From NCBI GenBank assembly GCA_937951615.1, contig CALFBH010000014.1:62001-126000 (forward strand): a DNA stretch of 64,000 nucleotides, in the 5' to 3' direction. A program made the position numbers and the translations under genes. The notes under the pieces are model-generated. The model was not told where the DNA came from and made no database searches. It worked only from the letters and a program-made list of their open reading frames with translations. Source of the stretch: an uncultured Saprospiraceae bacterium. GTDB taxonomy: Bacteria; Bacteroidota; Bacteroidia; Chitinophagales; Saprospiraceae. This document shows positions 15,417-24,833 of this stretch, one piece after another (position 1 is the stretch's first letter; every line of letters starts with the position of its first letter).

Positions 15417-17051
15417 CTAGTGGGAGTGCCCAACTGCCTGCTCGCCTTTCTTCGATTCAGCCATTAAAAAATAAGCACCTTCTGTGACGATTTCTGCCTT
15501 AGTATCTAGCTCATCAATTGGCGTGACTTCTACATAGCCAAGATCAGTAGTGCCTTTGAGTATCGGTACTTTTTTGAAATGCACTTCACCATCATGCGCT
15601 TCTGCCTTGACAAAAATATAATACAAACCCTTGTCCACGGTCACGGCTTCTTCGGGTAGAGCAGCTACTTTTTTGTCGTCCAAAACAATGCGCCCTTCCA
15701 CATACATGCCAGGGATAAGTTCGCTGGTGCCATCAATGATTTCAGCATGGACGGAGATAGAACGGTCGGCTTCATTGATGGCTTTTTCAATAGAAAATAT
15801 TTTCGATTTCATCACTTTTTTGGGCTGACTTTGCAGACCAAATTTGACGATTTGTCGTTTCTTGATGTAGGGCAAATCTTTTTCAAAAACCAAAAAGTCA
15901 ATGTGCAAACGTCGGTTATCTACAATTTCAAACAACTCTTGTTGCGGCTCAACGAAAAGACCCGTATTGGCTTTTATTTCCCGAACATAACCACTGAGTG
16001 GCGTAGTAATGACCAGCCCAGTCGCCAGCTCATCGTCAGCAGAAGTTGGTACGGGAATGCCAAGCGATTTCATCCGACTTTTGAGTCCGGCTATTTTTGC
16101 ATGGGCGATGGCGCGTTGAGAAACGACTTTTTCATAATTTTTCTCTGGGGCAATTTCTTTTTCGACCAGCTTTTTTTGTCGAAGGTATTCTTTGTCCAAA
16201 AACAATAATTCACCTTGTACTTCTAAATATTCCTGCTGCCAGCCAATCAAATCAGGATTGTGAATGGTGGCGAGTACTGCACCCCGTTTTACATACTGGC
16301 CTGGCTCAACAGCAATATCGGTAATCTTACCGGAAGTCATGGAACTGACACTTGCTTTGCTCTGTGGCGGCAATTCCAATTTGCCATTCACCTTGAGGGT
16401 GGCTTCCAAATTTTTACCTTCAAATGTGCCAAATTGCAAACCGATTTTCTCCATTTGCAATTCAGTCAGTGTGATTTCATCTTCATCGCTGTGTGGTGCA
16501 TGTGCGGCATGAGAATCGGGATGACTACCATCAGGGTTATGCGCATGTCCAGCATGGCTGTCTTCTGCATGAGCGTGTGCGGTGTCGGTGTCATGGCTGT
16601 GTCCGCCTTCGCTGTGGTCGTGGTTGTGGCAGGCGGTAAGCAGCGTTAGACTTAGGATTCCTAAAAGGATATATGGAAGGGTTGTTCTGCCTTTTTCAAT
16701 TTGAATGACAATTTTCTTCCTTGAAGCAGGGATAATTGATTTTGATAGCACTTGTAGAAGTATTGTAAGTGTGCGATAAAGGTAATCTCGCAAGAGATTA
16801 CATCCCCTCTTGAGAGGGGAACGGAGGGGTGTGTTGGCTGGAATACTGGCCAACAATATGCAATCAAACGGGCTCTCAGGGCTTAACACACCCCTATATT
16901 CCCCTCTCAAGAGGGGATGTATTTCGCTTTGCGAAACACCTTCTTTATAATGTTGCTTTTTAGAACTAATCACTCCTACATCCAAAGAAGGATAGTTTAG
17001 TGTCTTTGTAAAAATGTATAATGTTCTGATATATGCACTTAATAATTTCAT
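15417..17051 (-). CDS. Heavy-metal efflux RND periplasmic adaptor (CusB/CzcB-like), His-rich; start uncertain
   Basis: This is the membrane-fusion subunit of the metal efflux pump encoded upstream. The only in-frame ATG is at 17051, but residues 37-95 from that start are translation of a palindromic repeat element (16779-16942). The lipoprotein signal (ILSLTLLTAC, Cys141) comes only after it. A GTG at 16751 (residue 101) gives a plausible lipoprotein of 444 residues and is the more likely real start. After Cys141 comes a histidine-rich stretch (about 142-190, many HxH), a likely metal-binding segment. Then come the HlyD core (SGKITDIAVEPGQYVKRG), a helical hairpin (about 265-330) and beta domains; the C-terminus ends H-S-H. 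The czcA/tolC fusion lies 93 bp upstream on the same strand. Confidence 0.85.
   Translation of the reverse strand: MKLLSAYIRTLYIFTKTLNYPSLDVGVISSKKQHYKEGVSQSEIHPLLRGEYRGVLSPESPFDCILLASIPANTPLRSPLKRGCNLLRDYLYRTLTILLQVLSKSIIPASRKKIVIQIEKGRTTLPYILLGILSLTLLTACHNHDHSEGGHSHDTDTAHAHAEDSHAGHAHNPDGSHPDSHAAHAPHSDEDEITLTELQMEKIGLQFGTFEGKNLEATLKVNGKLELPPQSKASVSSMTSGKITDIAVEPGQYVKRGAVLATIHNPDLIGWQQEYLEVQGELLFLDKEYLRQKKLVEKEIAPEKNYEKVVSQRAIAHAKIAGLKSRMKSLGIPVPTSADDELATGLVITTPLSGYVREIKANTGLFVEPQQELFEIVDNRRLHIDFLVFEKDLPYIKKRQIVKFGLQSQPKKVMKSKIFSIEKAINEADRSISVHAEIIDGTSELIPGMYVEGRIVLDDKKVAALPEEAVTVDKGLYYIFVKAEAHDGEVHFKKVPILKGTTDLGYVEVTPIDELDTKAEIVTEGAYFLMAESKKGEQAVGHSH
16779..16942. repeat. Palindromic repeat element, copy 1 (upstream of efflux adaptor)
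   Basis: This 164-nt element begins AAGGTAATCTCGCAAGAGAT and ends TTCGCTTTGCGAAACACCTT. Its two halves are inverted: CATCCCCTCTTGAGAGGGGA near one end and TCCCCTCTCAAGAGGGGATG near the other, with GGGGTGTGTT and AACACACCCC inside. Copy 2 (48102-48246) has the same two ends in the opposite orientation. The form, imperfect palindrome plus conserved unequal ends, resembles a non-autonomous mobile element. Confidence 0.75.
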
Positions 17052-17144
17052 TTTTTCTTTTTTCTTTGACCTGACAAATCATTTGTGGGAAGATTCCCCC
17101 CGCATTTCTATCGGGGTTAGGGGCAAGGGGCGAGCGTGAGCAAA

Positions 17145-20100
17145 CTAAGTTCCCAAATACCTAAGCCGCACCTCCAGCAAATAATACGCCCGCAGCAATT
17201 CCAAATACCGCAATTCATATTGCTGATGTTCTTCAATCGCCTGAATATATTCCAGATAAGTTGCTTCTCCATACCGAAAAGCCTCCTTTGCAAAATCCTG
17301 TCTGCTACGAATCGAAGGCAGCAATTCCGACTGCAACTGCTCCATCGCTACCAAGTAGGTTTGGAGGCTCGTTTTGATGTGTTGGGCTTCTATTTCCAAC
17401 TGGCGGAGCGTCGCGTTTTTTTGTGCTTGCTGCACCTGAAGCTGCACCTCGGCGGCTTCTACTTTTGCATGTTGATTCTTTTTGAACAAAGGCACAGCCA
17501 TGCCGACCTGATAACCCAAAAAGGGAACATTGCCTTCTACGGTCTGAAATTCTAACCCGGTTTGCCATTGTGGTTTTAGACTGGCTTTTTGTGCTGCTAT
17601 GGTGGCACGGGTGACTTCCTGACTTTGCTCATAATATTGCACCATCGGATGTCCTGCAAATTCTGGTGTAGCTAAGTCGGCAGGAACAGGCAATTTATTC
17701 AAGTCGCTGTCCACTGCTTCATCTGCGTAGAGCTGATATTGCAAAGCGGCAGCGGCGGCTTTGATTTCCTCTTGCGCGAGTGTTATTTCCCATTGCGCAG
17801 CTTTGAGCTGGTCTTGTGCGGTGAGTAGTGGCAGCTTTCCGGTTTGCCCCAACTTGAATTTTTCCTGATTCATTTCGACCAGGTCTTCATAAGCGGCAGT
17901 CATGCTTTGTAAGGTGTTTTTTTTGTGTTTTTGATACACCAATTGATAATAGGCCAGACTGATTTGATAAGCCAGTTCCTGCTCGGTGATTTGGAGCTTG
18001 CTTTGCGCTAATTGTGCTTGTTGTTTATACAATTCACGCTGACTTGAGCCGACCTTTTTCGGATTAAAACTTTGCGTAAAGCCAATGGCATGTACACCTT
18101 TATTTTCATTAAAATCAAATTCTCCACCTGTTATATAAATATTGGTTGGCGGCACAGCCGTTTTTATATCGCTCAGTTTATTGGCTTGTTCTATTTGCAG
18201 TTGTTGGGCTTGTCGCAAAGGATAATTTTTGCTGCCCAATTCTATCGCTTCTTCCAGACTGAGGCTTGAAGTTTGTGAAAAACCATTTGCGGAAAGCAAT
18301 AAGAAAAACAAGCCTGTGACGACTGTAGATTTTTTAAACCGCCATTTTTTTTCTGAAAAATAATACAAAATCGGCAAGACAATTAAAGTCAGAAAAGTAG
18401 CTGAAATCAGTCCGCCAATGACAACGGTCGCCAAAGGCTGCTGCACCTCAGCCCCTGCAGAATGAGAAATGGCCATCGGCAAAAAGCCCAGCGAAGCCAC
18501 CAAAGCCGTCATCAAAACGGGGCGCAGCCTGACTTGTGTTCCTTTAAAAATTCGTTCACGCAGATCCGTCATTCCTTCTTCTTTCAATTGATTAAAATAA
18601 GCAATCAGCACGATTCCATTCAGCACCGCCACACCAAATAAAGCGATAAACCCAACCCCAGCAGAAATACTAAAAGGCATCCCACGAAGGGACAAAGCCC
18701 AGATTCCACCAATCGCCGACATCGGTACAGCCGTGAAAATAATCAGCGAATGTTTGATAGAATGAAAGGTCAGATACAGCAAAATAAAGATCAAGGCAAG
18801 GGCAGCCGGCACCGCCACATAAAGCCGTTTCTTAGCATTTTCCAGATTTTCAAAAGCTCCGCCGTAGGTGAAATAATAGCCTTCCGGCAAATCGACATTG
18901 GCATTCAACTGACTTTTAATCGCTTTGACGACTGTTTCCACATCCATGCCCCGCGCATTCACGCCGATGGTGATGCGTCGCTGCGTATTGTCTCTAGAAA
19001 TCTGCACAGGTCCGTCTTCAAATTGCACGGCAGCAAGTTCTTGTAATGGAATTTGGTCGCCATTCAGCAATGGAATAAACAGGTTTTTTAAATCATCAAT
19101 GTCACTTCGAAAGGCTTTATCTAAGCGAACGACCAATTCATATTTTTTCTCGCCTTCAAAAATATGCCCAGCAACCTCTCCGGCAAATCCGGCGCGAATA
19201 GCGCGATTGATCACATCTGCATTGACCCCATAACGCGCCATTTTCTTCCGGTCGTACTTGACCACTATTTGCTGGAGTCCAGCGGTGGGTTCTACTTGAA
19301 TATCTGCCGTGCCATTGAGTCGCTTGATGACTTGCTCGGCTTCTTTGGCTTTCTTGGCCAGAATACCGAGGTCTTCGCCATATATTTTGATGGCAATGTC
19401 CTGGCGGATGCCCGTCATGAGTTCGTTAAAACGCATTTGAATCGGCTGGGTAAACTCATAAATCACGCCTGGATACTTGCTGAGTTCTTCGTTCATTTTT
19501 TCAAACAAACCTTCCTTCGTTTTTGCGCTTGTCCATTCTTCTTTTGGTTTTAAAATCACAAAAATATCTCCGGCTTCCATCGGCATGATGTCGGTTGGTA
19601 TTTCGGCAGTTCCGATTTTTGTGACCACTTTTTCTACTTCTGGAAATTTGTCGAGCAAGATGTTTTGCAATTCAGCCGAAACCTCAATGCCTTTGGCGAT
19701 TGAACTTCCTACGGGCAATATCTGGTGCAAAGCAAAATCCCCTTCTTCGAGTGTAGGAATAAATTCCCCACCCAGCCGATTGAACTGTTGTACACTGAAT
19801 ACAAATAGGGCAATCGTAGCGAGGAGAATGAGGGTTTTTATTTTAAAAGACCAACGAAGTACAGGAAGATATATTTTTTGAAATAAACCAATCAGTCGGT
19901 CGGCAAAAGTGCGGCGATTGCTGATGTGTTTACTTAGAAACCAGGCGGACATCATGGGAACATAAGTCAGCGACAAGAGCAAAGCACCCAAAATCGCAAA
20001 GCCAACCGTCTGCGCCATCGGGCGAAACATTTTGCCTTCAATGCCGACCAGTAATAAAATAGGGATATAGACGATCAAAATAATAATTTCGCCAAAAGCA

Positions 20101-21443
20101 GCCGATTTTCTGATTTTGCTAGAAGCCGTATATACTTCGGCATTCATCTCCTCAGCGGTCATCTGCTTGCCAGCTTTTCTAATACCAAGATGGTGCAAAA
20201 TAGATTCTACAATAATCACCGCGCCATCGACCACCAACCCAAAATCAATGGCACCTAGACTCATAAGATTGGCAGAAATACCAAAGACCCGCATCATGGA
20301 AATCGCAAATAGCATGGACAGCGGAATAACAGAAGCCACGATCAGCCCCGCACGCCAGTTGCCCAACAATAAAATCAGGACAAAAATGACAATCAAACCA
20401 CCTTCGATCAGGTTGGTTGTCACCGTACTGATGGTTCTATCGACCAGTTTGGAGCGATCCAGATAAGGCTCAATGACAATGCCTTCTGGCAAAGATTTTA
20501 TGATCTGTTCCATGCGCTCTTTTACCCGAACGGTGACTTCTGCGGAGTTGGCGCCTTTGAGCATCAAGACCTGTCCGGCGACGACTTCTCCCATGCCATT
20601 CATGGTGACTGCTCCAAAGCGTGGCGCGTGCCCGATTTGTACTTTTGCGACATCTTTTATCAGGACAGGTAAGCCGTTTACACTTTTGACGACGACATTT
20701 TCAATGTCCTCCATCGTGTTGAGTCGCCCTTCTCCTCGTATGAAATAGGTGTAATTTTTTTTCTCAATATAAGACCCACCCGCATTGCTATTATTGTCGT
20801 GGATAGCATGGTATAAATCATCAATACTGACGTCCATACTTTTCAGTTTGTCTGGCTCAAAAGCCACTTCGTATTGTTTCAAATGTCCGCCACTACTGTT
20901 GATTTCTATCACGCCCTCAATACCCGTCAGTTGTCGCTTGACGACCCAGTCCTGAATACTCCGCAAATCGGTAGACGTGTATTGGTCTTTATGGGCTTCA
21001 TCGGCATAGATGACGTATTGGTAAATTTCGCCCAGTCCTGTTGTAATGGGACTCATTTCGGGATTGCCCAGTTCTTCGGGAATTTCGGATTTAGCGTCTC
21101 TAATGCGTTCACCAATGAGTTGTCGAGCCAGATAAATGTCGGTACTTTCTTTGAAAACAACGGTAATGACCGACAAACCAAAACGGGAAATAGAACGAAT
21201 TTCCAGTACATTAGGAATGTTACCCAGCATCATTTCGAGCGGATAGGTAATCAGTTGCTCGACTTCCTGCGCAGCAAGCGTCGGCGCATTGGTGATGACC
21301 TGCACCTGATTGTCCGTAATATCTGGCACAGCATCAATAGGCAGATGCTGCACGGAATATAATCCCCAACCGATTAAAATCGCCACAAACAGCCCGACAA
21401 TGAGTTTGTTGTTGATGGAAAAATGGATGATTTTATCTATCAT
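17145..21443 (-). CDS. CusA/CzcA-type heavy-metal efflux RND transporter fused to a TolC-like outer membrane domain
   Basis: This 1432-residue protein fuses the inner-membrane RND pump (about 1-1030) with the outer-membrane channel (about 1040-1432). The pump part has the HME-RND signs: first helix IVGLFVAILIGWGLYSVQHL, DAVPDITDNQVQV, and GAIDFGLVVDGAVIIVE near residue 400, whose acidic residues carry the proton relay. The channel part starts with LSLEEAIELG and contains two OEP-type helical repeats. At the junction (about 1024-1042) a hydrophobic segment ending SANGFSQ looks like a retained signal peptide. Such CzcA-CzcC fusions are common in Bacteroidota. Together with the adaptor it should expel divalent or monovalent heavy metals across both membranes; the ion is not clear. 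Confidence 0.93.
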   Translation of the reverse strand: MIDKIIHFSINNKLIVGLFVAILIGWGLYSVQHLPIDAVPDITDNQVQVITNAPTLAAQEVEQLITYPLEMMLGNIPNVLEIRSISRFGLSVITVVFKESTDIYLARQLIGERIRDAKSEIPEELGNPEMSPITTGLGEIYQYVIYADEAHKDQYTSTDLRSIQDWVVKRQLTGIEGVIEINSSGGHLKQYEVAFEPDKLKSMDVSIDDLYHAIHDNNSNAGGSYIEKKNYTYFIRGEGRLNTMEDIENVVVKSVNGLPVLIKDVAKVQIGHAPRFGAVTMNGMGEVVAGQVLMLKGANSAEVTVRVKERMEQIIKSLPEGIVIEPYLDRSKLVDRTISTVTTNLIEGGLIVIFVLILLLGNWRAGLIVASVIPLSMLFAISMMRVFGISANLMSLGAIDFGLVVDGAVIIVESILHHLGIRKAGKQMTAEEMNAEVYTASSKIRKSAAFGEIIILIVYIPILLLVGIEGKMFRPMAQTVGFAILGALLLSLTYVPMMSAWFLSKHISNRRTFADRLIGLFQKIYLPVLRWSFKIKTLILLATIALFVFSVQQFNRLGGEFIPTLEEGDFALHQILPVGSSIAKGIEVSAELQNILLDKFPEVEKVVTKIGTAEIPTDIMPMEAGDIFVILKPKEEWTSAKTKEGLFEKMNEELSKYPGVIYEFTQPIQMRFNELMTGIRQDIAIKIYGEDLGILAKKAKEAEQVIKRLNGTADIQVEPTAGLQQIVVKYDRKKMARYGVNADVINRAIRAGFAGEVAGHIFEGEKKYELVVRLDKAFRSDIDDLKNLFIPLLNGDQIPLQELAAVQFEDGPVQISRDNTQRRITIGVNARGMDVETVVKAIKSQLNANVDLPEGYYFTYGGAFENLENAKKRLYVAVPAALALIFILLYLTFHSIKHSLIIFTAVPMSAIGGIWALSLRGMPFSISAGVGFIALFGVAVLNGIVLIAYFNQLKEEGMTDLRERIFKGTQVRLRPVLMTALVASLGFLPMAISHSAGAEVQQPLATVVIGGLISATFLTLIVLPILYYFSEKKWRFKKSTVVTGLFFLLLSANGFSQTSSLSLEEAIELGSKNYPLRQAQQLQIEQANKLSDIKTAVPPTNIYITGGEFDFNENKGVHAIGFTQSFNPKKVGSSQRELYKQQAQLAQSKLQITEQELAYQISLAYYQLVYQKHKKNTLQSMTAAYEDLVEMNQEKFKLGQTGKLPLLTAQDQLKAAQWEITLAQEEIKAAAAALQYQLYADEAVDSDLNKLPVPADLATPEFAGHPMVQYYEQSQEVTRATIAAQKASLKPQWQTGLEFQTVEGNVPFLGYQVGMAVPLFKKNQHAKVEAAEVQLQVQQAQKNATLRQLEIEAQHIKTSLQTYLVAMEQLQSELLPSIRSRQDFAKEAFRYGEATYLEYIQAIEEHQQYELRYLELLRAYYLLEVRLRYLGT

Positions 21444-21724
21444 TTATTTGGACTTTTTCAAAGTCTTTTGAATGGTTTAGCTGAAAAATCTATTTGAGTG
21501 CTCAAGCTGATTTTCATATATGAATATACGACTAAAGATGAATTGGGCAAAGGTAAGGCTTTTTTTGTGCAATTGGGTTGCGGGTGGTTTTGGGGAATTG
21601 TTGTGATTGTGTGATTGTGAAATTGTGGCTATTTAAGCGTGTAATTGCAAAATCAAGTGTAAAGAAGCGTGCTTTTATCCATGTTTTTTCTTATTTTGTA
21701 AAATATTTGCAAAAATGGATAAAA

Positions 21725-22939
21725 ATGATTGTAGAATTTAGTGTAAAAAACTTCCGTTCCATCAAAGACTTGCAGACGATTAGTTTTCGGGCAACGAAGT
21801 TGGATAGCAATTCAGAGAAGCATCCTGACGTGGATGGCAATAATGTTGTTGAGGTGGGTGGAATGCGTTTGTTGAAAACGGTTGGTATTTATGGGGCGAA
21901 TGCTAGTGGGAAGAGTAATGTTATTGAGGCTTTGAAAATGTTTCACATAGCTTTGTTCCCTGCATATCCGTTGCTTAGTGCACCTGGAATATTTGACCCA
22001 TTTCTTTTTCAGGAAGATGCAAATAATTCAGAAGTGTTTTTTCAAATAGTTGTTTTAATTAAAAATAAAAAATATCGCTATGGTTTCACTGTAAAAGGTG
22101 AAAATCGCAAATCAGTTATAACAAATGAGTGGCTTTACGGTGTAAAACAGAAAAATCAGGGAAAGTACTTTATAAGAGAAGGAATGAAAATAGATAAGGA
22201 AAAATTACCTGACGGGAATCGTATTCCAGATATTCCTTATCCCTATACTTTATTTTTGACCCATGCGGCCTCATTTGATAAAGGCATTTGTGCGGCTATT
22301 TGGCATTTTATAAATAAAATAGATTTACCTAATAGTAATTCTCCATACATATATCACACTATTGAATTATTAGAAAACGAAGTAAATAAAAACAAGGTGC
22401 TTGGTTTTTTAAACGCTTTTAATTTAAATTATTCAGATGTGAATATTTTTCGTCATCCGAAAGACAGAGGGGAATATGAAGTTGATTTTATAAAACACTC
22501 AAAAACGCTCAATTTAAGGCAACATGAATCTGAGGGAACAAAAAAGCTGTTTCGTTTAGTCGGCTTTTTGATTAATATATTCAATGCCCCAGAAGGACAA
22601 AGTGGTGCCATCGTCTTAGATGAAATAGACAGCAACTTCCACCCCGCCTTAGTCATCAAACTCATCCAAATGTTCAATGACCCCGAAATCAACAAATCCA
22701 ATGCACAACTCCTATTCACCAGTCACGACACCAACTTACTTGCCCCTGCTATCATGCGGCGCGATCAGTTTTATTTTACAGAAAAAGATGAACAGGATGC
22801 TACTCGCCTGTACTCACTTGCCGACCTAAAGGGCATACGCAATGATGCCGACTTTGCCCGTCAGTACTTAGCTGGATATTATGGCGCAGTGCCTGTGCTG
22901 AAAGATTTCAAAAACGAAACTGTTGCAGAAGATGTCTAA
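21725..22939 (+). CDS. AAA/ABC-type ATPase of a RloA/AbiLi-like defence pair
   Basis: The ATG at 21725 begins the typical MIVEFSVKNFRSIKDLQTI start; an upstream frame from a TTG at 21578 is probably not translated. The product is 404 residues, cytoplasmic, with Walker A GANASGKSN at 57-65, an ABC-like signature region (HESEGTKKL), Walker B IVLDEIDSNFHPAL and a switch His (SHDTNLL). This layout is that of the AAA_15/21 ATPases paired with RloB in RloAB and AbiL abortive-infection modules. The downstream gene overlaps by 8 bp and is an RloB relative, which supports the pairing. The ATPase frame is complete, but its partner is broken. Confidence 0.85.
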   Translation: MIVEFSVKNFRSIKDLQTISFRATKLDSNSEKHPDVDGNNVVEVGGMRLLKTVGIYGANASGKSNVIEALKMFHIALFPAYPLLSAPGIFDPFLFQEDANNSEVFFQIVVLIKNKKYRYGFTVKGENRKSVITNEWLYGVKQKNQGKYFIREGMKIDKEKLPDGNRIPDIPYPYTLFLTHAASFDKGICAAIWHFINKIDLPNSNSPYIYHTIELLENEVNKNKVLGFLNAFNLNYSDVNIFRHPKDRGEYEVDFIKHSKTLNLRQHESEGTKKLFRLVGFLINIFNAPEGQSGAIVLDEIDSNFHPALVIKLIQMFNDPEINKSNAQLLFTSHDTNLLAPAIMRRDQFYFTEKDEQDATRLYSLADLKGIRNDADFARQYLAGYYGAVPVLKDFKNETVAEDV

Positions 22940-23463
22940 ACAACCCTGGGAACTTAGAGAGAGCGACGAGCGCGAAGCGGATACGCAGGAATTATTCATC
23001 TTGTTTTGCGAAGATGAAGTAAGTGAGCCGTGTTACTTCAGGATATTTGAGCAGGCAGGAGTTAAAATAACTGCAATAGAAAATCAGAAGAGTAGCCAGC
23101 AAAATATAAATCGTGCCATTTCGCATTGCAGGTTGAATGGCTTGATTGAAGAGGAGGATGGCAGGTCGTCATTAGTTGATAACAGTCCTCATATTTGATG
23201 CGTGTTTGATAGAGATAAAGACTCAGAATCCGAATTTTTATTACAAAGATAGTTTCAAGGGGAAAAATGATTTTATTCAAATTGTAAGACCGTATCTGGA
23301 ATTTGAAGAAAACAGAAACCTTGCCATCCAACGTGCCAAAGCCCTCGAAGCTCATTATTCAAATGACCAGCCCAATCACGAAAAAGCTCCCTGTACAATG
23401 GTTCATCACTTAGTAGAAGCCTTGCTTTTGGCTGGGGGGGGAATCAGTAAGTGGAGATGCTAA
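22932..23463 (+). pseudogene. Broken RloB-family gene
   Basis: The start ATG at 22932 overlaps the ATPase stop. The N-terminal part has the RloB nuclease-like opening (FILFCEDEVSEPCYFRIF). The frame stops at a TGA (23196-23198) right before CVFDRDKDSESEF, in the same frame. RloB proteins usually have W-x-V-F-D-x-D here, so a Trp codon TGG probably became TGA. The frame then meets a TAG near 23247. The C-terminal part (NLAIQRAKAL, then PCTMVHHLVEALL) continues in another frame to 23463, and the SNPxFExWLLLHF-like core is missing. At least one nonsense change and one deletion with a frameshift are needed, so the protein is very likely dead. Confidence 0.8.
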
Positions 23464-23479
23464 TCAGGTGTAGAATTTT

Positions 23480-23809
23480 CTAAAAATCAAACCAATCCCT
23501 AGGTTCAGCAGGGCGATATTCTTCACGGGTTAAAACTTTCTTTTTCTGCCGGTCAATAATAGTTTTTGCAAGACTGACATTTACGGGGGCTGGATTATCT
23601 GGCGCGAAGGCTTGTCGCATGAGGTTTTCATCGACATCGAGGCGGTAGAGGACTTGCATCAGGTATTCCAATCTTTTTTCAATCAAATAAGCCACTACAT
23701 TACTGACCATATCCAGCAAGGCTTCCTCTGTTTGGGGAGCTTCCTGTGCTTCCAATGCAAAGTCATTGATAACTTCTTCAGCAGTTTGTTGGATTAATGT
23801 TGTGGACAT
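23480..23809 (-). CDS. Small acidic hypothetical protein
   Basis: This 109-residue protein starts at the ATG at 23809. It has no signal peptide or membrane segment. The N-terminal 60 residues are acidic and helical (EEVINDFALEAQEAPQTEEA), followed by LIEKRLEYLMQVLYRLDV and a basic stretch (IIDRQKKKVLTREEY), ending R-D-W-F-D-F. I do not recognise it. It faces the broken RloB gene (convergent, 16 bp apart), but nothing else ties it to that module. Confidence 0.6.
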   Translation of the reverse strand: MSTTLIQQTAEEVINDFALEAQEAPQTEEALLDMVSNVVAYLIEKRLEYLMQVLYRLDVDENLMRQAFAPDNPAPVNVSLAKTIIDRQKKKVLTREEYRPAEPRDWFDF

Positions 23810-23883
23810 CTAACGTGTATTTGTAGTTCGTATTAAGGTACAGCTTGTTGAGCAAAATTCCAAATTCCAAAAATAAAGGAAGT

Positions 23884-23964
23884 CCAGATTGTGAGCGGAA
23901 GCGAGACAATCGCAGGCGAAGTCCCTCTCCACCGCAGGATGGAGAGGCTAGGTGAGGCAACAGA
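23884..23964. repeat. Dispersed GC-rich repeat, inverted copy
   Basis: The gap 23810-24088 (279 bp) holds no gene. It carries an inverted copy of the repeat seen at about 4404-4478: GAAGTCCAGATTGTGAGCGG, then AGTCCCTCTCCACCG, then GGAGAGGCTAGGTGAGGCAA. It is preceded by the AAATTCCAAATTCCAAAAA word array. The region is markedly richer in GC than the flanking AT-rich sequence. Confidence 0.6.
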
Positions 23965-24088
23965 GCAAATTCCAAAAACAACCCACAAACACATAACTCA
24001 AAAACTCGCAACCAAAAAACTACTCCAAAAAAAAACCTACCTTTACCAATACAATTCTACCATCAAGCAATTTTACAATTAAAAATAT

Positions 24089-24772
24089 ATGTGCGGTCGT
24101 TATTCATTTGCAGCTTCTAAGGAAAAGATTGAAAAGCAATTAGGTGTTCGAGTCAAAAAGACTTTAGAGGCAAACTATAATATTGCGCCTACGCAAGAGG
24201 CCTATGTAGTGACAGATAAAGCACCAGACATGCTTCAGCGGTATCGTTGGGGCTTGATTCCTTATTGGGCAAATGACCCAAAAGTGAATAATAATCTCAT
24301 CAATGCTCGTTGTGAAGGCATTGCGTCCAGGCCTTCTTTTCGTATTCCGATTCGTAAACAACGCTGCCTCGTACTGGCGGATGGATTTTATGAATGGCGG
24401 AGTGAAGGTGGTGAAAAAACACCTTATCGCATTGTGCTGCAAGAAGGTGCAGTCATGGCTTTTGCTGGTTTATGGGATGTTTGGAAAGGAGAAAGGGGGG
24501 AGGAGTTATATAGCTTTACGGTCATCACGACTCGTCCGAATGCAGAGATGTCGAAAGTTCATAGTCGCATGCCTGTTATTTTGCCAAATAGAGGTTTGCA
24601 GACCCGTTGGTTGCAGGAAGAAGATTTGTATGAAGCGATGGCTTTATTACAGCCTTTAGAAGATGATATGCTGAAAGTTTTTCCAGTATCGAAGAAAGTG
24701 AATTCCGTGAAGGTTAATACACCGGATTTGTATAAAGAAGTGAATACACCACCGACTTTGTTTGACCAATAA
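24089..24772 (+). CDS. yedK: SOS response-associated peptidase (SRAP/HMCES family)
   Basis: This 227-residue protein starts MCGRYSF; after removal of Met1, Cys2 becomes the N-terminal residue that forms a thiazolidine crosslink with abasic sites in single-stranded DNA. Family signatures are all present: NYNIAPTQ, RWGLIPYWA, NARCEGIASRPSF, RCLVLADGFYEW (with the conserved Glu), TTRPNAEMSKVHSRMPVIL. It therefore shields abasic lesions at replication forks. It is a single gene with a terminator-like hairpin right after its stop. Length is standard for bacterial members. Confidence 0.95.
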   Translation: MCGRYSFAASKEKIEKQLGVRVKKTLEANYNIAPTQEAYVVTDKAPDMLQRYRWGLIPYWANDPKVNNNLINARCEGIASRPSFRIPIRKQRCLVLADGFYEWRSEGGEKTPYRIVLQEGAVMAFAGLWDVWKGERGEELYSFTVITTRPNAEMSKVHSRMPVILPNRGLQTRWLQEEDLYEAMALLQPLEDDMLKVFPVSKKVNSVKVNTPDLYKEVNTPPTLFDQ

Positions 24773-24775
24773 TGT

Positions 24776-24833
24776 AATGATGAACGATAAATGTAATAAC
24801 ACATTCATCATTCATCATTTATAGTTCATCATT
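24776..24833. terminator. Hairpin between convergent genes
   Basis: AATGATGAACGATAAATG (24776-24793) pairs with the inverse complement at 24816-24833 at 17 of 18 positions. The loop repeats the same word (CATTCATCATTCAT). It fills the whole gap between the stop of the SRAP gene and the stop of the convergent barrel gene, so it likely terminates both. Confidence 0.6.

Noticed and set aside
23176-23463. 95-residue frame as a separate gene
   Set aside because: Its C-terminal part matches the end of RloB proteins and its front overlaps the broken RloB; it is better read as part of that pseudogene.
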